Shown piece by piece: positions 1 to 12,400 of a stretch of 64,000 nucleotides of DNA. The translations under genes were made by a program, and so were the position numbers. How positions within the stretch are numbered: position 1 is the stretch's first letter; each line of letters starts with the position of its first letter. The notes under the pieces were generated by a model. It ran no database searches and was not told the DNA's origin. It worked only from the letters and a program-made list of their open reading frames with translations. Origin of the DNA: Dasypus novemcinctus (taxonomy: Eukaryota; Chordata; Mammalia; Cingulata; Dasypodidae); contig NC_080682.1 in assembly GCF_030445035.2 (NCBI RefSeq), positions 35,322,770 through 35,386,769 of the forward strand. The letters are read 5' to 3'.

Positions 1-169
1 TGCTAGTAGTGTATACTCACCCTTTCCAAACACCAGTGGTCTTGCCCATTAAACTTGAGAAGATATCTTTGGTCCAGACATTAGCTTACAAGGTTGTGCT
101 TTTTAAATGAGTTTTCCTCTAATCTGTTTCTCTTCTGTCCCTTATAGTCCAGATTGCCAGTGGTTCTGT

Positions 170-865
170 TTATAGAGATCTTGAAAAAAAGCTTGTCAGT
201 ATTGCATATACTGCATAGAGGTCCAAACCATCAGACAAAAGAACTTTCCACAAATCCTTTGGTGATAACTGCATTTCCAATTCTGACTTGTACTGAATTG
301 AGTGGCTAGATCCATGTTCAGTTAAATATTTATATGGAGCACTTTTCTTTGAGAACTTGCTTTCTGGAAGTTCAGAATTTTCCAAACCATCAGTTTCTGG
401 TTTCTTTGTGCTAAAGAGTTCGGCTCTGAGCTTATCCTTTGCCTCTTGCATTTTACTAAAAGCTTTAATGAGTAACCAGGCTGTACTTTCCACATTTATT
501 TTGGAAACCTACTCATCTAAAATTCCAAGATGGTCAATTTCACATTCTGCCTTTCATATGACATCAGAACTCTTATTTGCCAAATTCTCTGCCACTTTAA
601 TAAAAAGTTCACTTACCTTCCAGTTTGCAATGCCATAGTTGTCATTTCTGTCTAAGACCTCAATGTAAGTAGCTGTAGCATCCATGTTTCTATCATCAGT
701 CTCCTCAGAACAATCTAGACCTTTTCTTATCAAACACCTCACAATTCTTCCAGCCTCTACCCCATAACCAATTCCAAAGCCTTTTCCACATTAATGGTAT
801 TTGTAATAGCAGTACCCCATCCTTCTTGTTACATCGTTTGTTTTAATTTCTTGGGCTGTTAAACT
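170..865 (-). mobile_element. ERVL-MaLR internal-region fragment
   Basis: Two minus-strand open stretches (742-554 and 493-170) are the degraded remains of one longer frame. Read on the minus strand, the DNA at about 840-700 follows the familiar internal sequence of MaLR retrotransposons (THE1/MST/MLT-int): a run equivalent to 'GGCTTTGGAATTGG', then 'GTAGAGGCTGGAAGAATTGTGAGG', then a segment encoding RCLIRKGLDC. The two stretches are separated by stops between 554 and 493, so this is not a gene. The identification rests on recalled family resemblance and was not searched. The first 170 bases show nothing I recognise and may be further MaLR sequence. Confidence 0.6.
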
Positions 866-1215
866 ATATCATTGATGTGGAGACAGTGAGCAGGGAGTGG
901 GAAAAAGAGGTGTGATATGGTGGCATTTTCGGGACTTGCAGTTGTCCTCAGTGATATTGCAGGGACAGATACAGGATATTATATATCTGAATGGACTGGG
1001 AGAGAGTGAAGCTACAACATAAACTATAATCCATGCTGTGTAGCAATGCTTCAAAATGTACTCATTAAATGCAATGAATGTACCACAGTAATGAAAGAAA
1101 TTGTTGATGTGGGAGGAGTGGGGGATGTGGGGAGTGGGGTATATGGAAACCTCATATTTTTTAATGTAATATTTTGTGTGATTTATGTATCTTTAAAAAA
1201 AAAGAAAAGAAAAAA
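862..1215 (+). mobile_element. LINE-1 3' UTR tail, 5'-truncated
   Basis: This 350-base segment matches the ends of the segments at 8,290-8,620 and 34,640-34,990. Shared landmarks in order are 'catTGATRTGGAGRCAGTGA', a 'GATACAGG' block, 'CAATGAATGTACCAC', a G-rich 'GTGGGAGGAGTGGGGGATG' block and a terminal A-rich tract at 1,193-1,215. It is a 5'-truncated insertion of the L1 family that litters the window. The open frames at 869-1,054 and 1,046-1,243 lie inside it and are not genes. Confidence 0.75.
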
Positions 1216-1559
1216 AATCATATACCATGAAATGAGTTGTTAAACAATGGGAAATTATTTGCTTACAGTTTGAAGTCATGAGAATGTCCAAATAAATGCA
1301 TAGTAAAGGTTATGCTTTCTGCTTGATAACAATTTCCCTGTGATCCCTGGCTTCTCACAAGGCAGCTTCTTCTGGTCTCTCTCTTCTCTTTCAGGTTCCA
1401 TTTATTTTAGCCACTTGCTCCTTTGGCTTTCTATATCTGTGTATTCATCCTGTTTATAAAGGACTCCAGTAAGAAGATTGAGACCCCCCCTAGGCTATGC
1501 CTTAATTGAGGAAATCTCTTCTAAAAGTCCTACTTATAACAGATTTACACAAACAGGAA
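1216..1559. other. Spacer with no recognised feature
   Basis: AT-rich sequence between the L1 tail and the OR duplication block. I see no coding frame, tRNA, repeat signature or regulatory site here. Confidence 0.5.
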
Positions 1560-2479
1560 TGGATTCGATTTAAGAGCAAGCTTTTATAGGAAACCTACAG
1601 CTTAAAACTACCACAAGGTGAAATAAGTAAAGTTTCATTTTCAGATAATGTAGAGGAAATTTTCTTTAAAAATGAAACTTTAGCACTCTACCTTATTAAA
1701 ATTTAAGAGATGCAAGAAAATAACCTTGAAAATTCTTAGCTTTATAACATTTTAAAAGTTTCATTGAAAATTTCAAAATAAACGGGCTAGCATTAACTCA
1801 AGAATTGATTTATTTTCAAGAAACTTGAAAAACAATGAAACTCAAGATGAAGAGAATGATTTTATGAAACACACAGAATTCTGACCAAGTGCTTTAGTTA
1901 CCTTATTGACAATTCACAAAAATGTAGGTTTTTCAAATATTTAGCAGTTAGACACCAAACAAATATTACTACATTCAGATTTTTAACCTGTCAAGTTTAC
2001 AATATTTCAGGACCTAACGTTTCACAGGAATGTCTTTATTTTACTTATTTACCAAGGACACAGCTAATTGACAGGTTTAAATGACAAAGGAATTAACAAA
2101 GATTGTACTGATAAATGGAAAGAAACAACTACAATAGATTATTAGAAATAACCAAAATTTGTTGATATATGCAAACACATACACATTAATGGGAAATCTA
2201 GGAAAGCAGGCACAACACTACCTTTCACCATTAGGACATTTATATTTCATATAATACTTTTCACTGTTTCCAAATTATTTTCATGCTTAATATATACCAT
2301 GTTCTCTATAACTTAATGATCTCACAATATTTTACTTAGCTAGGTCCTAATGATTGAAACAATGAGTTTTTCACTTTTAAAGATTTCTGTGTTTATTAAA
2401 GGTTTTAACAAAAAGTGATTTATAAACACCAGTGATTATTAATCATTAAAAAACATTGCAAAAATGTACTTTTTCTTAT

Positions 2480-2700
2480 TATGATGGTCAACATTTATTT
2501 ACTGCAAATTGTGCTTTATATTCTATATTTGATAACTTTATAATAACTATAGGGACCTGGAATTATTATTTATCTCACATTTTGAGGAAATTGAGATTTA
2601 AAATAACAGTGATGTATTAGGGGTTATGTAACAAAATAAAGCAGATCCAGAATCTGAACTTGGCAATGTCTAATTTTAAAATAAGAATCCTTTACTACTG
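2480..2700 (+). repeat. MIR-like SINE remnant
   Basis: The sequence keeps the MIR layout: a 'TTTATAATAACTATAGGGAC' analogue of the cytosine/adenine-rich core, 'TTTGAGGAAATTGAGATTTA' like the MIR 'gaggaaactgaggc' core, then a segment like 'agagccagaatctgaac'. It has a recognisable counterpart in copy B of the duplication at 52,820-53,010, so it predates the duplication. Confidence 0.55.
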
Positions 2701-3107
2701 TTCTATTTCTTCTCTATATATTAAATGGATACAGTTTGGAAACTATCATTTCACCCAAATATAGCAATTTTTTGTAATAAAATTCTCTGAAATTATAACT
2801 TATATGGGGATTTATGTAATATAAATAAAGATGACACCACATTTTATTATCTGCACATTACTTGCTCTTAAAAAACATATAATGTTGATGACAGGTTTAA
2901 CACATAGTTTTCCCAATTTCAAAATGCATTTCTAAAAACATTCCTGTATGTATTTAAGATCATGTTTAGCCAAGTAAAGGATGGCTCAACAGAAATATAA
3001 ACTGAAGGATTCATGTATTTTAGGGAGAATCCAAATAAATATTAAGTAGGACAAAAGAAAATATGTGCAGTGAACGGTTGTTCACTGTTTCTCTTCTGGA
3101 GCCTTCT

Positions 3108-4027
3108 CTATTGCATGACTATAATGAGAGCATTTTTCACTTCTTTGTTCCAAAGACTATAAATAAGTGGATTCAATATGGGGATCACCATAGTATAAAA
3201 CACAGAGGCCACTTGATCCTTTCCTAAGGAGTAAGACTTACTTGGTTTTAAATAAGTAAAAATCATAGTGCTGTAAAAGACGGTGACACCCAGGAGGTAG
3301 GAGGCACAAGTAAAGAAGGCTTTGCACTTTCCTGAAGTGGAATTAATTTTCCGTATGGTAGATAGAATGTACATGTGGGACAAAGAGATAGTGATAAGAG
3401 ACACTATTAGTGTGCAGCCAGTGACAATGAATCTCATAATTTCAGTGTTATGAGTGTTCAGTGCAGGACAAGGCTAAAATTGGGGTTAAATCACAGAAAA
3501 AGTGATGGATTACATTGGGTTTGAAAAAATGCAAGTTGGTCATGCAAAGAACATTGATTAAGGAGTCAGTACAGCCAATCATAGCACCCAGTGATGAGGG
3601 TGTAGCATAGTGTTGTGGCCATAACAACCTTATAGTAAAGGGGATTGCAGATAGCTACATAGCTATCACAGGCCATTGAAGAGAGAAGGTATCATTCAGT
3701 GGCATCCAAGAAGACAAAAAAGTACATCTGGGTGAATCAGTCTGTGAATGAAATGTATTTGGTGGAAGTCAGTAAATTATCTAAGGTTTTAGGTGTAATG
3801 ACTGTTGAGTAACTAAAGTCAAGGAATGAGAGATGACTGAGGAAAAAATACATAGACGTGTGGAGTTGGAGATCCAGGTGAATAATCAGAATCATCCCCG
3901 CATTCCCCAACAAAGTAATCAATTATATTAGGAGAAACAGCATAGAGAAGACATGCTGGATCTCTTCAGGGTCTGTCAAACCCATAAGGATGAAGTCAGA
4001 CACATTTATGTTATTCCTACTTCCCAT
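3108..4027 (-). pseudogene. Olfactory receptor pseudogene, OR8H-like (class II)
   Basis: An intronless seven-transmembrane odorant receptor coding region of normal length (about 310 codons). The start codon at 4,027-4,025 opens [17 protein letters not shown]. Next come TM1 ([10 protein letters not shown]), the LHTSMYFFL motif that ends IL1/TM2, the TM3 end as [10 protein letters not shown] in place of [23 protein letters not shown] before TM6, and a TM7 [15 protein letters not shown]; it ends after VMQ near 3,108. It is broken by in-frame stops at 3,923-3,925 (Tyr codon in TM1), 3,737-3,739 (the conserved Cys of TM3) and near 3,692-3,694, plus at least two single-base frameshifts (near 3,625 and near 3,460). 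The motif set and the [15 protein letters not shown] block resemble OR8H/OR8K receptors. Subfamily assignment is from memory and needs a tree. Confidence 0.9.
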
Positions 4028-5689
4028 AGTATTCAACTGTTGAGAAATCAAAGGAGATACTTAGCATGAGTTAGTTAAAAAATGTTTTTGTGTATATGAA
4101 ATATCTGGTATTTTAAAAAATTATTCTGCTGCTCCTAGAAATTCAAAATAAAGAGTAGTTTTCAAATTATGACTGAAAAAACACTTACGGTGCAAATATA
4201 AATTAGGCATATTATATATTTTAGGTATTATATAATAGAAGCTTCTAGATATTGCATAATTAGAATTTACCTGGACTTTTATTAAAATACTTCCCTTTAC
4301 CAACTAATTTTATAGATTAAAAATAATATTATACACATGTTTTAGAGGAGAAAAAAATCTCAGAAATTAAGCAACTTATCTGGAATTATAACCAAGTGTT
4401 TGTTCTATGATTCTTCAAGGATTGTTTATATCCAGAGAGCAGCTCATTAAAAAAGTTCTTATTTACAATTAATTTCAGAAAATAAGCAGAAATGGCACTC
4501 ATGTAATAAACTTTGAAAATTTTAATACATCATTTATTGTCATTTTGTATCCAGTACGTTTAATACCCATGACAGCTAAGAAAGTAAATCTTAGGTTACT
4601 TTATAGGGGTATATTATTTTAATATTATAGACCACACAGTAGCATTAGCTTTCAGAAGAATATTGCATTTTTTCAACATGATCATTTAAAATCAAATTTC
4701 TTACGTATAATTGTATTTCCAATATATGCATATTCTTTCCAGATACCACGTATTTCCACAAATCCTGGCATTACTCAGGTAATACAAAAATATATTTGGT
4801 TATATTTTTCTAATAATATCTCCACTTTATTTGGTGTAAACTAAAGCCTTTTAATTTTGAGAAAAATACCACGAGCAAAAGGTGAAAACCTTTTTGAGCA
4901 TTATCTGTCTAGAAATTTGTCAACCTCAGTTTTTCTTTCATAAATATTTAAAACATCTAAGAAACTGAAAATTCCTGCTATATATTATGTTTTAATCCAC
5001 AGAGAGAAGTTATTTTAAATTCTCATGCAGGCAATTTTGTTTTATTCTGAGGTAAATTAATTAAAATTTTGTTCAGATCTAGTCAAATGGAAAGTTTACC
5101 TTTAAATGTTATTTCCTAAGTACAACAGAGAACTTGTATGAACACAACTAGAGCTGAGTATCCCATGCCTTCCACCTTCATAATGCCATGACATCTCTTA
5201 TATTGTTACTGATAATGCAACATTTGGTCATCCCTGGGACCGATTTCCAAGAATATCTGCTTGGCAAATTTCCAAGGACTAATATATCCATGTTAACTTT
5301 GTATCAGAGAGTTACTTCTCTATTAGAAGCCACTTAATTTTGACTATAATTTGTTGCTATTTTTTGTGATGCTCTAATATTTTGACTTGGTAAAATAAAA
5401 TACATATTTTAGAGAAATATTTAATAACTCTGTTGCTGAAAAACCCGATTATTATCCACCAGGGATGTAATAGCACATTTTTCATTATGAATTGTATATA
5501 TGTTAATGCTATTCTCGATAAGTGGGTTAAATTCTGAAGGAGAGCACTATACAAAATAGAGCCAATTTTTAAGATAATGGAAGGGGTTTTTGAAGTGGTT
5601 TGTATGCTACTGTTAACTCCTGTCACTCAAGCAGATACTTGTCATATCATGAGCTGCATATAAACATATGATAAAGACAGCTAAAGGAC

Positions 5690-6770
5690 TAAATAACATC
5701 AAAATATTAAAAGATGCAGTGTACAAGAGTAATTTATAAGAAAAAAGCCTAAAAACTTGTCAGATAATTTCAAGCATACTAATAAATGCATAATGGGAGT
5801 CTCAGAAATTGAGAGAACAGCAGAAAATTTTCAAAATTTAATGAACACATGAATGTACACATTCAAGAAACCTAACAAATTCCATACAGGGTAAGCTTGA
5901 AGAGAATTATGCCCAGTTACACTGTAGTCAGATTGTCAAACACTAAGGACAAAGAGAAAGTTCTAAAATCAGCAAGAAAACAGAACATGCTATATAAAAC
6001 TAGGTACAGTTTCTCATCAGAAAACACTGAATGGAGAAGTCAGTGGAGCAAAATATTTTATGTGCTGAAAGAAAACAATTGCCAACCAAGAATTTTTAAT
6101 CCAGCAACACTGTGTTAAAAAAATAAGGGAGAAATTAAGACAAGCTCAGTGTAAACCAAAGCTGAGGGAGTTTGTCATTACTAAACATGCCCTACAAGCA
6201 CTGTTACTGGGAATTGTTCAGCCTGAAGGGAAAGGACACTAGACAGTGAATCAAAGAGGCATAAAGGAATAAAGTTTTCTTTTGAGGTCACCATATGTGT
6301 ATACACCCTGGTGCTTTCATATTGTATTTTCTGTATTTAACTCTACTTTTTATTTATTACAAGATGTTAAATACAAATGCATGAAATAAGATAAATCTAT
6401 GTTTCTGACATGTAATTTGTATAGATAAAATTTGCAAAAGGTATGACAAAAACTGGGGGAAAAGAAGTATGAAGGAAGAGTGTTTGTGTATGTTATTGAA
6501 ATTAAATTGCTATCAAATCATAAATGATTGTATTTTGACTTAGCATTTATTGAAGTCTCATGGTTACCACACACTAAAAAATCTGAAAAATATACAGAAA
6601 TAAATGAGAAGGGACTCAAAATCAAATAAAGAAAGAAACTAGGCATTAATGGAAAAATTGAGAAGCCAAAGAAGTATAATTCTTCAAATACCAAATAGCA
6701 AAGTGGCAGAAGACAGTTCTGCATTATCAGTAGCTATTTTAAATATAAATGTAGATGGTATAATTGTTAC
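5690..6770 (+). mobile_element. Ancient L1M-type LINE fragment
   Basis: The segment follows the L1M region just upstream of ORF2 and its first codons. Landmarks are a 'TCATCAGAAAACACTGAATGGAG' block near 6,015, 'CCAACCAAGAATTTTTAATCCAGCA' near 6,082, 'GGAGAAATTAAGACA' near 6,129, and 'AAAGGACACTAGACAGTGA' near 6,230. The 3' part (6,560-6,755) has 'ATCTGAAAAATATACAGAAA' and ends with 'TTATCAGTAGCTATTTTAAAT', the start of ORF2. The small frame at 5,897-6,118 is part of this element, not a gene. It stops abruptly near 6,770, where a younger L1 tail begins. Confidence 0.75.
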
Positions 6771-6960
6771 ATCTAAAGGAGGAGAATGTTGAGTATATGA
6801 GTCCCCTATATTCTATGTGTGACTTTTCTGTAACCCAAAGCTTCTTGAAGGTAAAAGAAAAAAATCAAGATACTGGGTGAATAAATGGAAGAAAAAGTCA
6901 CTGTACATACAGGATAACAGTGATGAAAACCAAAATGTCAAAAATTAAATTTTTTTTTAA
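6770..6960 (+). mobile_element. LINE-1 3' UTR tail segment
   Basis: A short segment with 'GGAGAATGTTGAGTATATGAG', 'TTTTCTGTAACCCAAAGCTTC' and an A-rich run, followed by 'ACTGGGTGAATAAATGGAAGAAA' and 'TGTACATACAGGATAA'. It matches 34,040-34,200 in the same order, where it forms the end of the 3' UTR of the L1 at 29.2-34.1 kb. Confidence 0.65.
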
Positions 6961-7019
6961 ATTTTTAAAAACTTTTTAAAATTTTCTTATTTTTAAAACT
7001 ATCATTATTATTTCATTTT

Positions 7020-8640
7020 CTTACCAATTGTATTTGTCTATTTTATTGGCCTCATTTTTGAAGAAGTTTTGGATCACAGAAAAGTTACAACTGTGGCAGG
7101 GGAGGATCATTGTTGCAGGGTGTCTGTGATGGGAGATATATGGGAGGAAGTTCACCTTGGCATACATAAAAGGCATATAAATGGGTCATAGGTTCATGGG
7201 ACATTGTTGTGGTAGGTGGAGATTCACACAATAACTGGAAGCATATCAAATTCTCATCCTGGTGAACTCTGCCACGTTCCCTAATGGAGAAGCAAGAATC
7301 CCCCAAGTAGAGGGCCAATGACCAATGAAGGAGGATGGTTCATTGACAGGCCCTTGATATCAATGACTGTGCTAATGAACCATTACTCTTGAAGTTGAAA
7401 CTTAGCCTAGTATTATAGGGTACATAAGAGGTACCTCCTGAGAGCCTCCTTGTTGCTCTAATATGGCCTCTCTAGACCAAATTCAGCACTCAGCATATAA
7501 ATGCAATAATGTCCCCTCAGTGTGGGACATGACTCCCAGGGATGAGCTTTCTTGGCACTGAGGGATTGCTACCAAGCACCAATTAGCAATGCAACTAGAT
7601 AAAGACCTCGAGCAAAAGGGGGGGAAAGTAGCAACAAATGAGTTTATATGGTTAAGAGATTTCAAAGTGAGTCTGGAAGTCATTCCACAATTTACAATTA
7701 TGCACATCTCAGCAGGAGCTCATTGACAGCCAAAGTACACAGTACCCCAAATAGCAGGATTCCTGATAGCTCTAGAGATATTCAGACACTAGAGTTTGGG
7801 CTGATAGCTCAGGAGTTTGGTGCTTTACCAGTGGGCCCTACTTTGGAATTTATGTTCCCCAGTGTGAAAGAGTTGGACTCAGTTGTGGTTTCCCTACATG
7901 TGGCTCTTCTGTCCTTCTACTTGAACTGTGATTAGTACTAGTGTTAATAAGTGTATGTCCAAGGGACTTAAATCTTTGAGCTGTCTGTGTGCCAGCTGGA
8001 CACTGAATCACAATTGAGTTGCAACACCTAATCTCTAGATCATTGCACTCACTCAGGACAACTAACAAGGAGGAGATGGACAATAACCATACCAGGAACC
8101 AAGAAAGTCTACAACTGCAAACAAGAGAGTCCTATCCATCAGCCATGTGGGATCGAAACCCCTCCCAATTATAGGTGGAGTGGGCATCACCATTCCAGAA
8201 TCTTCAGGATTGGGGAATGAACTATAGACTAAAGTAGATTTCTGATATTCTACTATAGACTTATTGTGGTTCTAGCAGTGGAAGAACTTATATCATTGAT
8301 ATGGAGGCAGTGACCACTGCAGATTCTGAGGGTAGGGAGATGGAAAAACAGGTGAAATATGGGGGCATTTTAGGGATTTTGATTCTTCCTGAATGACATT
8401 ACAACCAAAGACACAGGCCATTTTTTATCTTGCCTTAACCTACAGAATCATGTGGAAGAGAGTGTAAACTATTATTCATGCTTAGTGGCAATGCCCAAAA
8501 ATGTTTTCATCAATTGCAATGAATGTACCACACTAATGAAGGATGCTATTTACTGGGAAAATGTAGGAGATGTGGGGAGCAGGGCATAAGGGAATTCCCC
8601 CTATGATTATTTATTCAATTATGGAATTGTAATAATATAA
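7020..8640 (+). mobile_element. Long L1 3' module (about 1.6 kb), full copy
   Basis: This is the longest copy of a module that recurs here. From 7,050 ('TTTTTGAAGAAGTTTTGGATCACAG') to about 7,450 it matches the reverse complement of 41,045-40,640. Its later part, 7,960-8,620, matches 34,300-34,990 and its end matches 862-1,215. It carries stop-riddled DNA with no conserved protein. The open frames at 7,085-7,318, 7,483-7,707, 7,648-7,935 and 7,850-8,083 fall inside it and differ between copies, so I do not call genes. Whether it is the 3' UTR of one L1 family or a separate element sharing an L1 tail is not decided by the sequence alone. Confidence 0.65.
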
Positions 8641-11260
8641 TTACTACTGTATCATGGTACAATATCACTTACGAATATAGATGTAAAAAACTCAATAAAA
8701 CACTAGCAAAGTGAATTCAACAGTACTATATTATATTATATATCATAATCAAGTGAGATTTATCCTGGTATGAAAGAATAGTTCAGCATAAGAAAATCAA
8801 GTTGTACACCACATTAGTAGAAGGAAGAAAAAAGCCACGTGAATATCTCAACCGATTTGGAAAACTCAATTGAAGAAAGAGCACCCCTTCTTGATTAAAA
8901 AAAATGAAAATCAGGAAAATAGTAGGAGTAGTAAGAAATTAACTCAAAATGATAAATGTCATATGAAAAATCCACATTTATTTTCACATTCAATGGTGAA
9001 AGACAAATGGTGGTGCCCATTGTCACCAATGATGTTCAACATTGTAGTGGAAGTTCTAAACAGAATAATTATGCAAGGAAATAAGATAAAAAGATCCAAC
9101 TCGAAAGTAAACCAGGAAGCAAATCTCTCCCTATTTGTAGATGGCATGATCCCATATATATATACAGAAAATTCTGAAAAATCCACAAGAAAGCTACTAG
9201 AAAGTAGAAACTGATTCAACAAACTGGCAGAGCACCCAAAACTCAGAGATGTTTCAATATGCCAGTAATGAACAATTTGAAGAGAAAATTAAGTTAAATT
9301 TTTTTACAATAACAACTAAAAAATCAAATATCTAGAATTAAATTTAACCAAGGGCATATAAAACTTCTACACAGAAAAATAAAAAACAATGCTGAAAGTA
9401 ATCAAAGAAATCCCTAATAATGCAAGTACATTCCATGCACAAGGACTGGAATACTAAATCCTGTTAAGATGTCAATTCTATCCCATGTGAGTTTTAGGTA
9501 CTACACAGTCCCAATCAAAATTCACAAAGTTTTCTTTGCAGAAATGGAAAAGTCAATCATCATATTTATATGGAAGTGTGTGGGTTCACAAATAAACAAA
9601 ACTATGTTTAAAATGAAGGATACTGTAAGAATAGCACTTACCAATTTCACAACTTATTAAAAAGTGACAGTATTCAAATTCATGATACTGGCACAGGTGC
9701 AGAAATATAGACGAACAGATTTGAATGGAAGTTCAGAAATAAAATCTCATGACAATGACAAGGTGATTTTTGAAAAAGTTGCCAAGTCCACTCAATAGCG
9801 AAAGAATAGTCTGCAACAATGGTGTTGGGAAAACTGGATAGCTACATGCAAAAATTTGAATAAGAATCACTACTTCTCAGCATATACAAAAATTAACTAA
9901 AAATGAATCAAATACATAAATATATGAAGCAAAATTATAAAACTACAAAATTTATAAAGAGTTATATTTTATACCCCAAAATATGTTCTCAATCTAAATC
10001 CATTCCTGTGGATATGAATACTTTGTAAATAGGACATTTGGAAGATGTTATATTTAGGTCAGGTGTGGTTATTTGATTCACTGTGGGATTTAATCTGATT
10101 ACTGAAATCTTCTATAAGAAGATTGAAACTCAGGCATAGAAAGAAAGCATTAGATGAAGATGAAAGTAAATAGAACACAGATGAAAAAGGAGAAGACATA
10201 GCCACGTGCGTTGTGATGTGTTAGAAAAATCAAGGATTACTGGCAGCTAGCCTTAGGGAAGAATAAATTACCTTGCTGATGACTTAATTTTGGACTTCTT
10301 CCAGACTTAATACTGTGAGCCAATAAATTCCCATCATTTAGGCCAACCCATATTATATTAATTTTAGCAGCCAGGAAAATAAGGCAAACTCCTACAAGGA
10401 AACATAAAGAAATTTTTCATGAATTTGTGTTAGGTCATGGTTTCTTAGCCTTTACACCAAAAAAAAACAAGCAACAAAAGAAAAAAAAATAGACAAAAGT
10501 GAACTCATCAAAATTATAAACTTCTGTACATCAGAAGATTTTATTAAGAAAGTTAAAAATACTGCAGACTGGGATAAATTATTTGGAAATCATATGTCAG
10601 AATAACGGTTTATAATCTGGAATAGTGAAAGAAATAGCCAAAATGGAGAAAAATTTAGCTTAAAAAATAGGCAGTAGAGTTGAATAGATATTTCTCCAAA
10701 GAAAATACACAAATGGCCAGTGTGATATGAAAAGACGGGCAACACCATTAGCAGTTATAGAATTGCAACTCAAAACTACAATGGGGTACTATTGCATACC
10801 CATTAAAATGTCTGCTATTAAATGAGCAGAAAATAAGTTTTGAGTGGAGTATGGGAACACGCGTTCATTGTGATGGGTATGCAAGTTGATGTTGGTGCAG
10901 CTGTTGTGGAAAACAGTTTGGCGACTCCCCAGAAACTTATATATAGAATTAACATATGACCCAGCAATCCCATATATATACCCAGAATTGAAAGCAAATA
11001 CTTGAACAGATATTTGCACACTAACATTAACTGTGGCATTTTTCACTATTGCCAAAAGATGGAAGCAAACCAAGTGTCCATTAACTGATGAATGGATAAT
11101 CCACTGTGGTATAGACAGTGGACTATTACATCCATAAAAATGAATGAGTTTCTGAGACATGGGACGTCATGCATGAACCTTGAACACCTCATATTGAGCG
11201 AAATAAACAAGACCCAAAGGATAAATATTGTATGAGCTCACTTATATGAAATGATTTGAA
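8640..11260 (+). mobile_element. LINE-1 ORF2 (partial, inactivated), interrupted at 9,965-10,385
   Basis: Plus-strand L1 ORF2 begins in the reverse-transcriptase domain ('AATCAAGTGAGATTTATCCTGG', cf. QVGFIPGMQ) and runs to the C-terminus. The frame 8,870-9,214 holds a stretch like CPLSPMMFNIVVEVLNRII, the RT palm, then LSLFVDGMI at 9,128-9,151. There the catalytic FADD tetrad has become F-V-D-G. Downstream 9,469-9,660 encodes IPIKIHKVFFAEMEKSIIIFIWK. The C-terminal 'CACTATTGCCAAAAGATGGAAGC' block near 11,045 is the standard L1 landmark. Many stops and frameshifts are present. Endonuclease and ORF1 are missing, so it is a 5'-truncated copy. The minus-strand frame at 10,789-11,160 is antisense to ORF2 and not a gene. 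Confidence 0.9.
9965..10385 (+). mobile_element. LTR-like interspersed repeat nested in the L1
   Basis: The segment interrupts ORF2 and has its own architecture. It opens with 'ATATGTTCTCAATCTAAATCC', continues with 'CCTGTGGATATGAATACTTTGTAA', and ends in 'GTGAGCCAATAAATTCCCATC' and 'GCCAACCCATATTATA'. An AATAAA signal lies about 60 bases before the end. This composition resembles MaLR-type LTRs. I recognise the consensus style from xenarthran genomes but cannot name the family. Removing it rejoins ORF2. Confidence 0.5.
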
Positions 11261-11795
11261 TACTCAAAAACAAAATTAGAAAACATAATACAGCTTATCA
11301 AGGTCATGTGAGGGTTGAATAGCCCAGTGTATCTCCATGTGATGGAGAAGCCAAGGATTAAGGATCACTAATAGCCAGCCTTAGGGAAGAATGCATAATT
11401 GACACAGATATTATGATTGCAGGTATGGAAAAGTCTGATAATGGATGGTGTTAATTGTAATACAACACAATATAAGTAACACCACTGAACTGTATATTTG
11501 CAAGTTGTGAAAATGTAAAATTTAATGTTGTATATATGTTACTAGAATAAATATTTTTAAAACATAGAAATGTGCAATGCAACCAAGTGAAATCGATATA
11601 AACATTTGGACACAGCTAAAAGTATAATTTGAACAATATTTTTCATCAGTTGTAATAAAAATACCATACTGATGCAAAGTACTAATAGTAGGGAAAACTG
11701 CATTTATGAAGAGGTTATATGGGATCTCTATACTTTCTGCATGATTTTTCTGAAAATTTTAAACTTTTCTAATGAATAAAGAAATATACACACCT
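11260..11795 (+). mobile_element. LINE-1 3' UTR of the ORF2 copy at 8.6-11.3 kb
   Basis: Follows the end of ORF2 and carries L1 3' UTR motifs: 'TGTTAATTGTAATACAACAC', 'ACTGAACTGTATATTTG', a region near 11,650 like the 'TGTAATAAAAATACCATACTGATGCAAA' blocks of the other copies, and 'TCTATACTTTCTGCATGATTTTTCTG'. It ends in an A-rich 'AATGAATAAAGAAAT'. Confidence 0.7.
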
Positions 11796-11904
11796 CCACA
11801 TGAATTTTAAGTACTGTAAAATTGCCTAATTCCATTTAGTCCTTGCCCCATTAGCCTTTGTTTCCCTATATTTTACTTCTATATACACATACATACACAT
11901 ATAC

Positions 11905-12130
11905 AATGCTTTTTTAAAAATTATTTATTTATTATTTTTTTAAAATTACATTAAAAAAAATATGAGGTCCCATTCAACCCCACCGCCCCCGCCCCCCATT
12001 CCCCCCACAGCAACACTCTCTCCCATCATCATGACACATCCATTGCACCTGGTAAGTTCATCTCTGAGCATCACTGCACCCCATAGTCAATGGTGCTACT
12101 TTTTATTGCACACAGTTATCTTTTACAGAA
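11905..12130 (-). mobile_element. LINE-1 3' tail, second subfamily
   Basis: A T-rich tract (the poly-A tail on the minus strand) at 11,910-11,960 is followed by C-rich sequence and 'TCTCCCATCATCATGACACATCC' near 12,018. This is the reverse complement of the block at 49,407-49,440. The proline-rich open frame at 11,962-12,231 is a by-product of the C-rich tract. Confidence 0.7.
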
Positions 12131-12400
12131 ATTACATTTATTTCCCATGCCTTGCACCTTTCACTTTTTGTGGGTATAGTTTCAGTATTTCCTTTGACTT
12201 GGTTTTCTTCAGGCTAAAGAACTTCTGTTAACTTTTCTTGTACTGCAGGACTTTGGGCAGCAAATTTCCAAGCTTTTATTTCTTTTAAAAATGTCTCCGT
12301 TATCATCCTTGTTTTTCACAAATATTTACACAAGATATAGAATTATTTTTTTCTTTTTGCCTTTTCACACTTTGTAGATTTTTTTTTCCTTCTGGTTGTA
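12131..12400 (-). mobile_element. L1M internal fragment
   Basis: The plus strand reads as the reverse complement of old L1M sequence: 'AGAACTTCTGTTAACTTTTCTTGTACTGCAGG' then 'GCAAATTTCCAAGCTTTTA', directly comparable to 57,800-57,870 in this window. No reading frame survives. Confidence 0.55.

Larger units (their letters stand above)
1560..5640. repeat. Segmental duplication block, copy A (OR8H-like pseudogene and flanks)
   Basis: This block aligns by eye with 51,870-55,840 in the same orientation and the same order. Paired landmarks include the A/T-rich stretch with 'TTTTCAGATWATRKAGAGG' (1,640 and 51,950), 'ACAGGTTTAAATGACA' (2,070 and 52,378), an old MIR-like segment (2,480-2,700 and 52,820-53,010), the OR pseudogene itself (3,108-4,027 and 53,407-54,336), and 'AATGCTCTAATWTTTTGA' upstream of it (5,370 and 55,671). 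Homology extends well beyond the coding region on both sides, so the unit duplicated as DNA and not through RNA. Divergence is clearly visible, so the event is not recent. Confidence 0.85.

Noticed and set aside
170-742. Possible host pseudogene on the minus strand
   Set aside because: The nucleotide pattern fits the internal region of MaLR retrotransposons better than any gene I know.
11962-12231. Proline-rich 89-codon frame
   Set aside because: Caused by the C-rich stretch of an antisense L1 tail.
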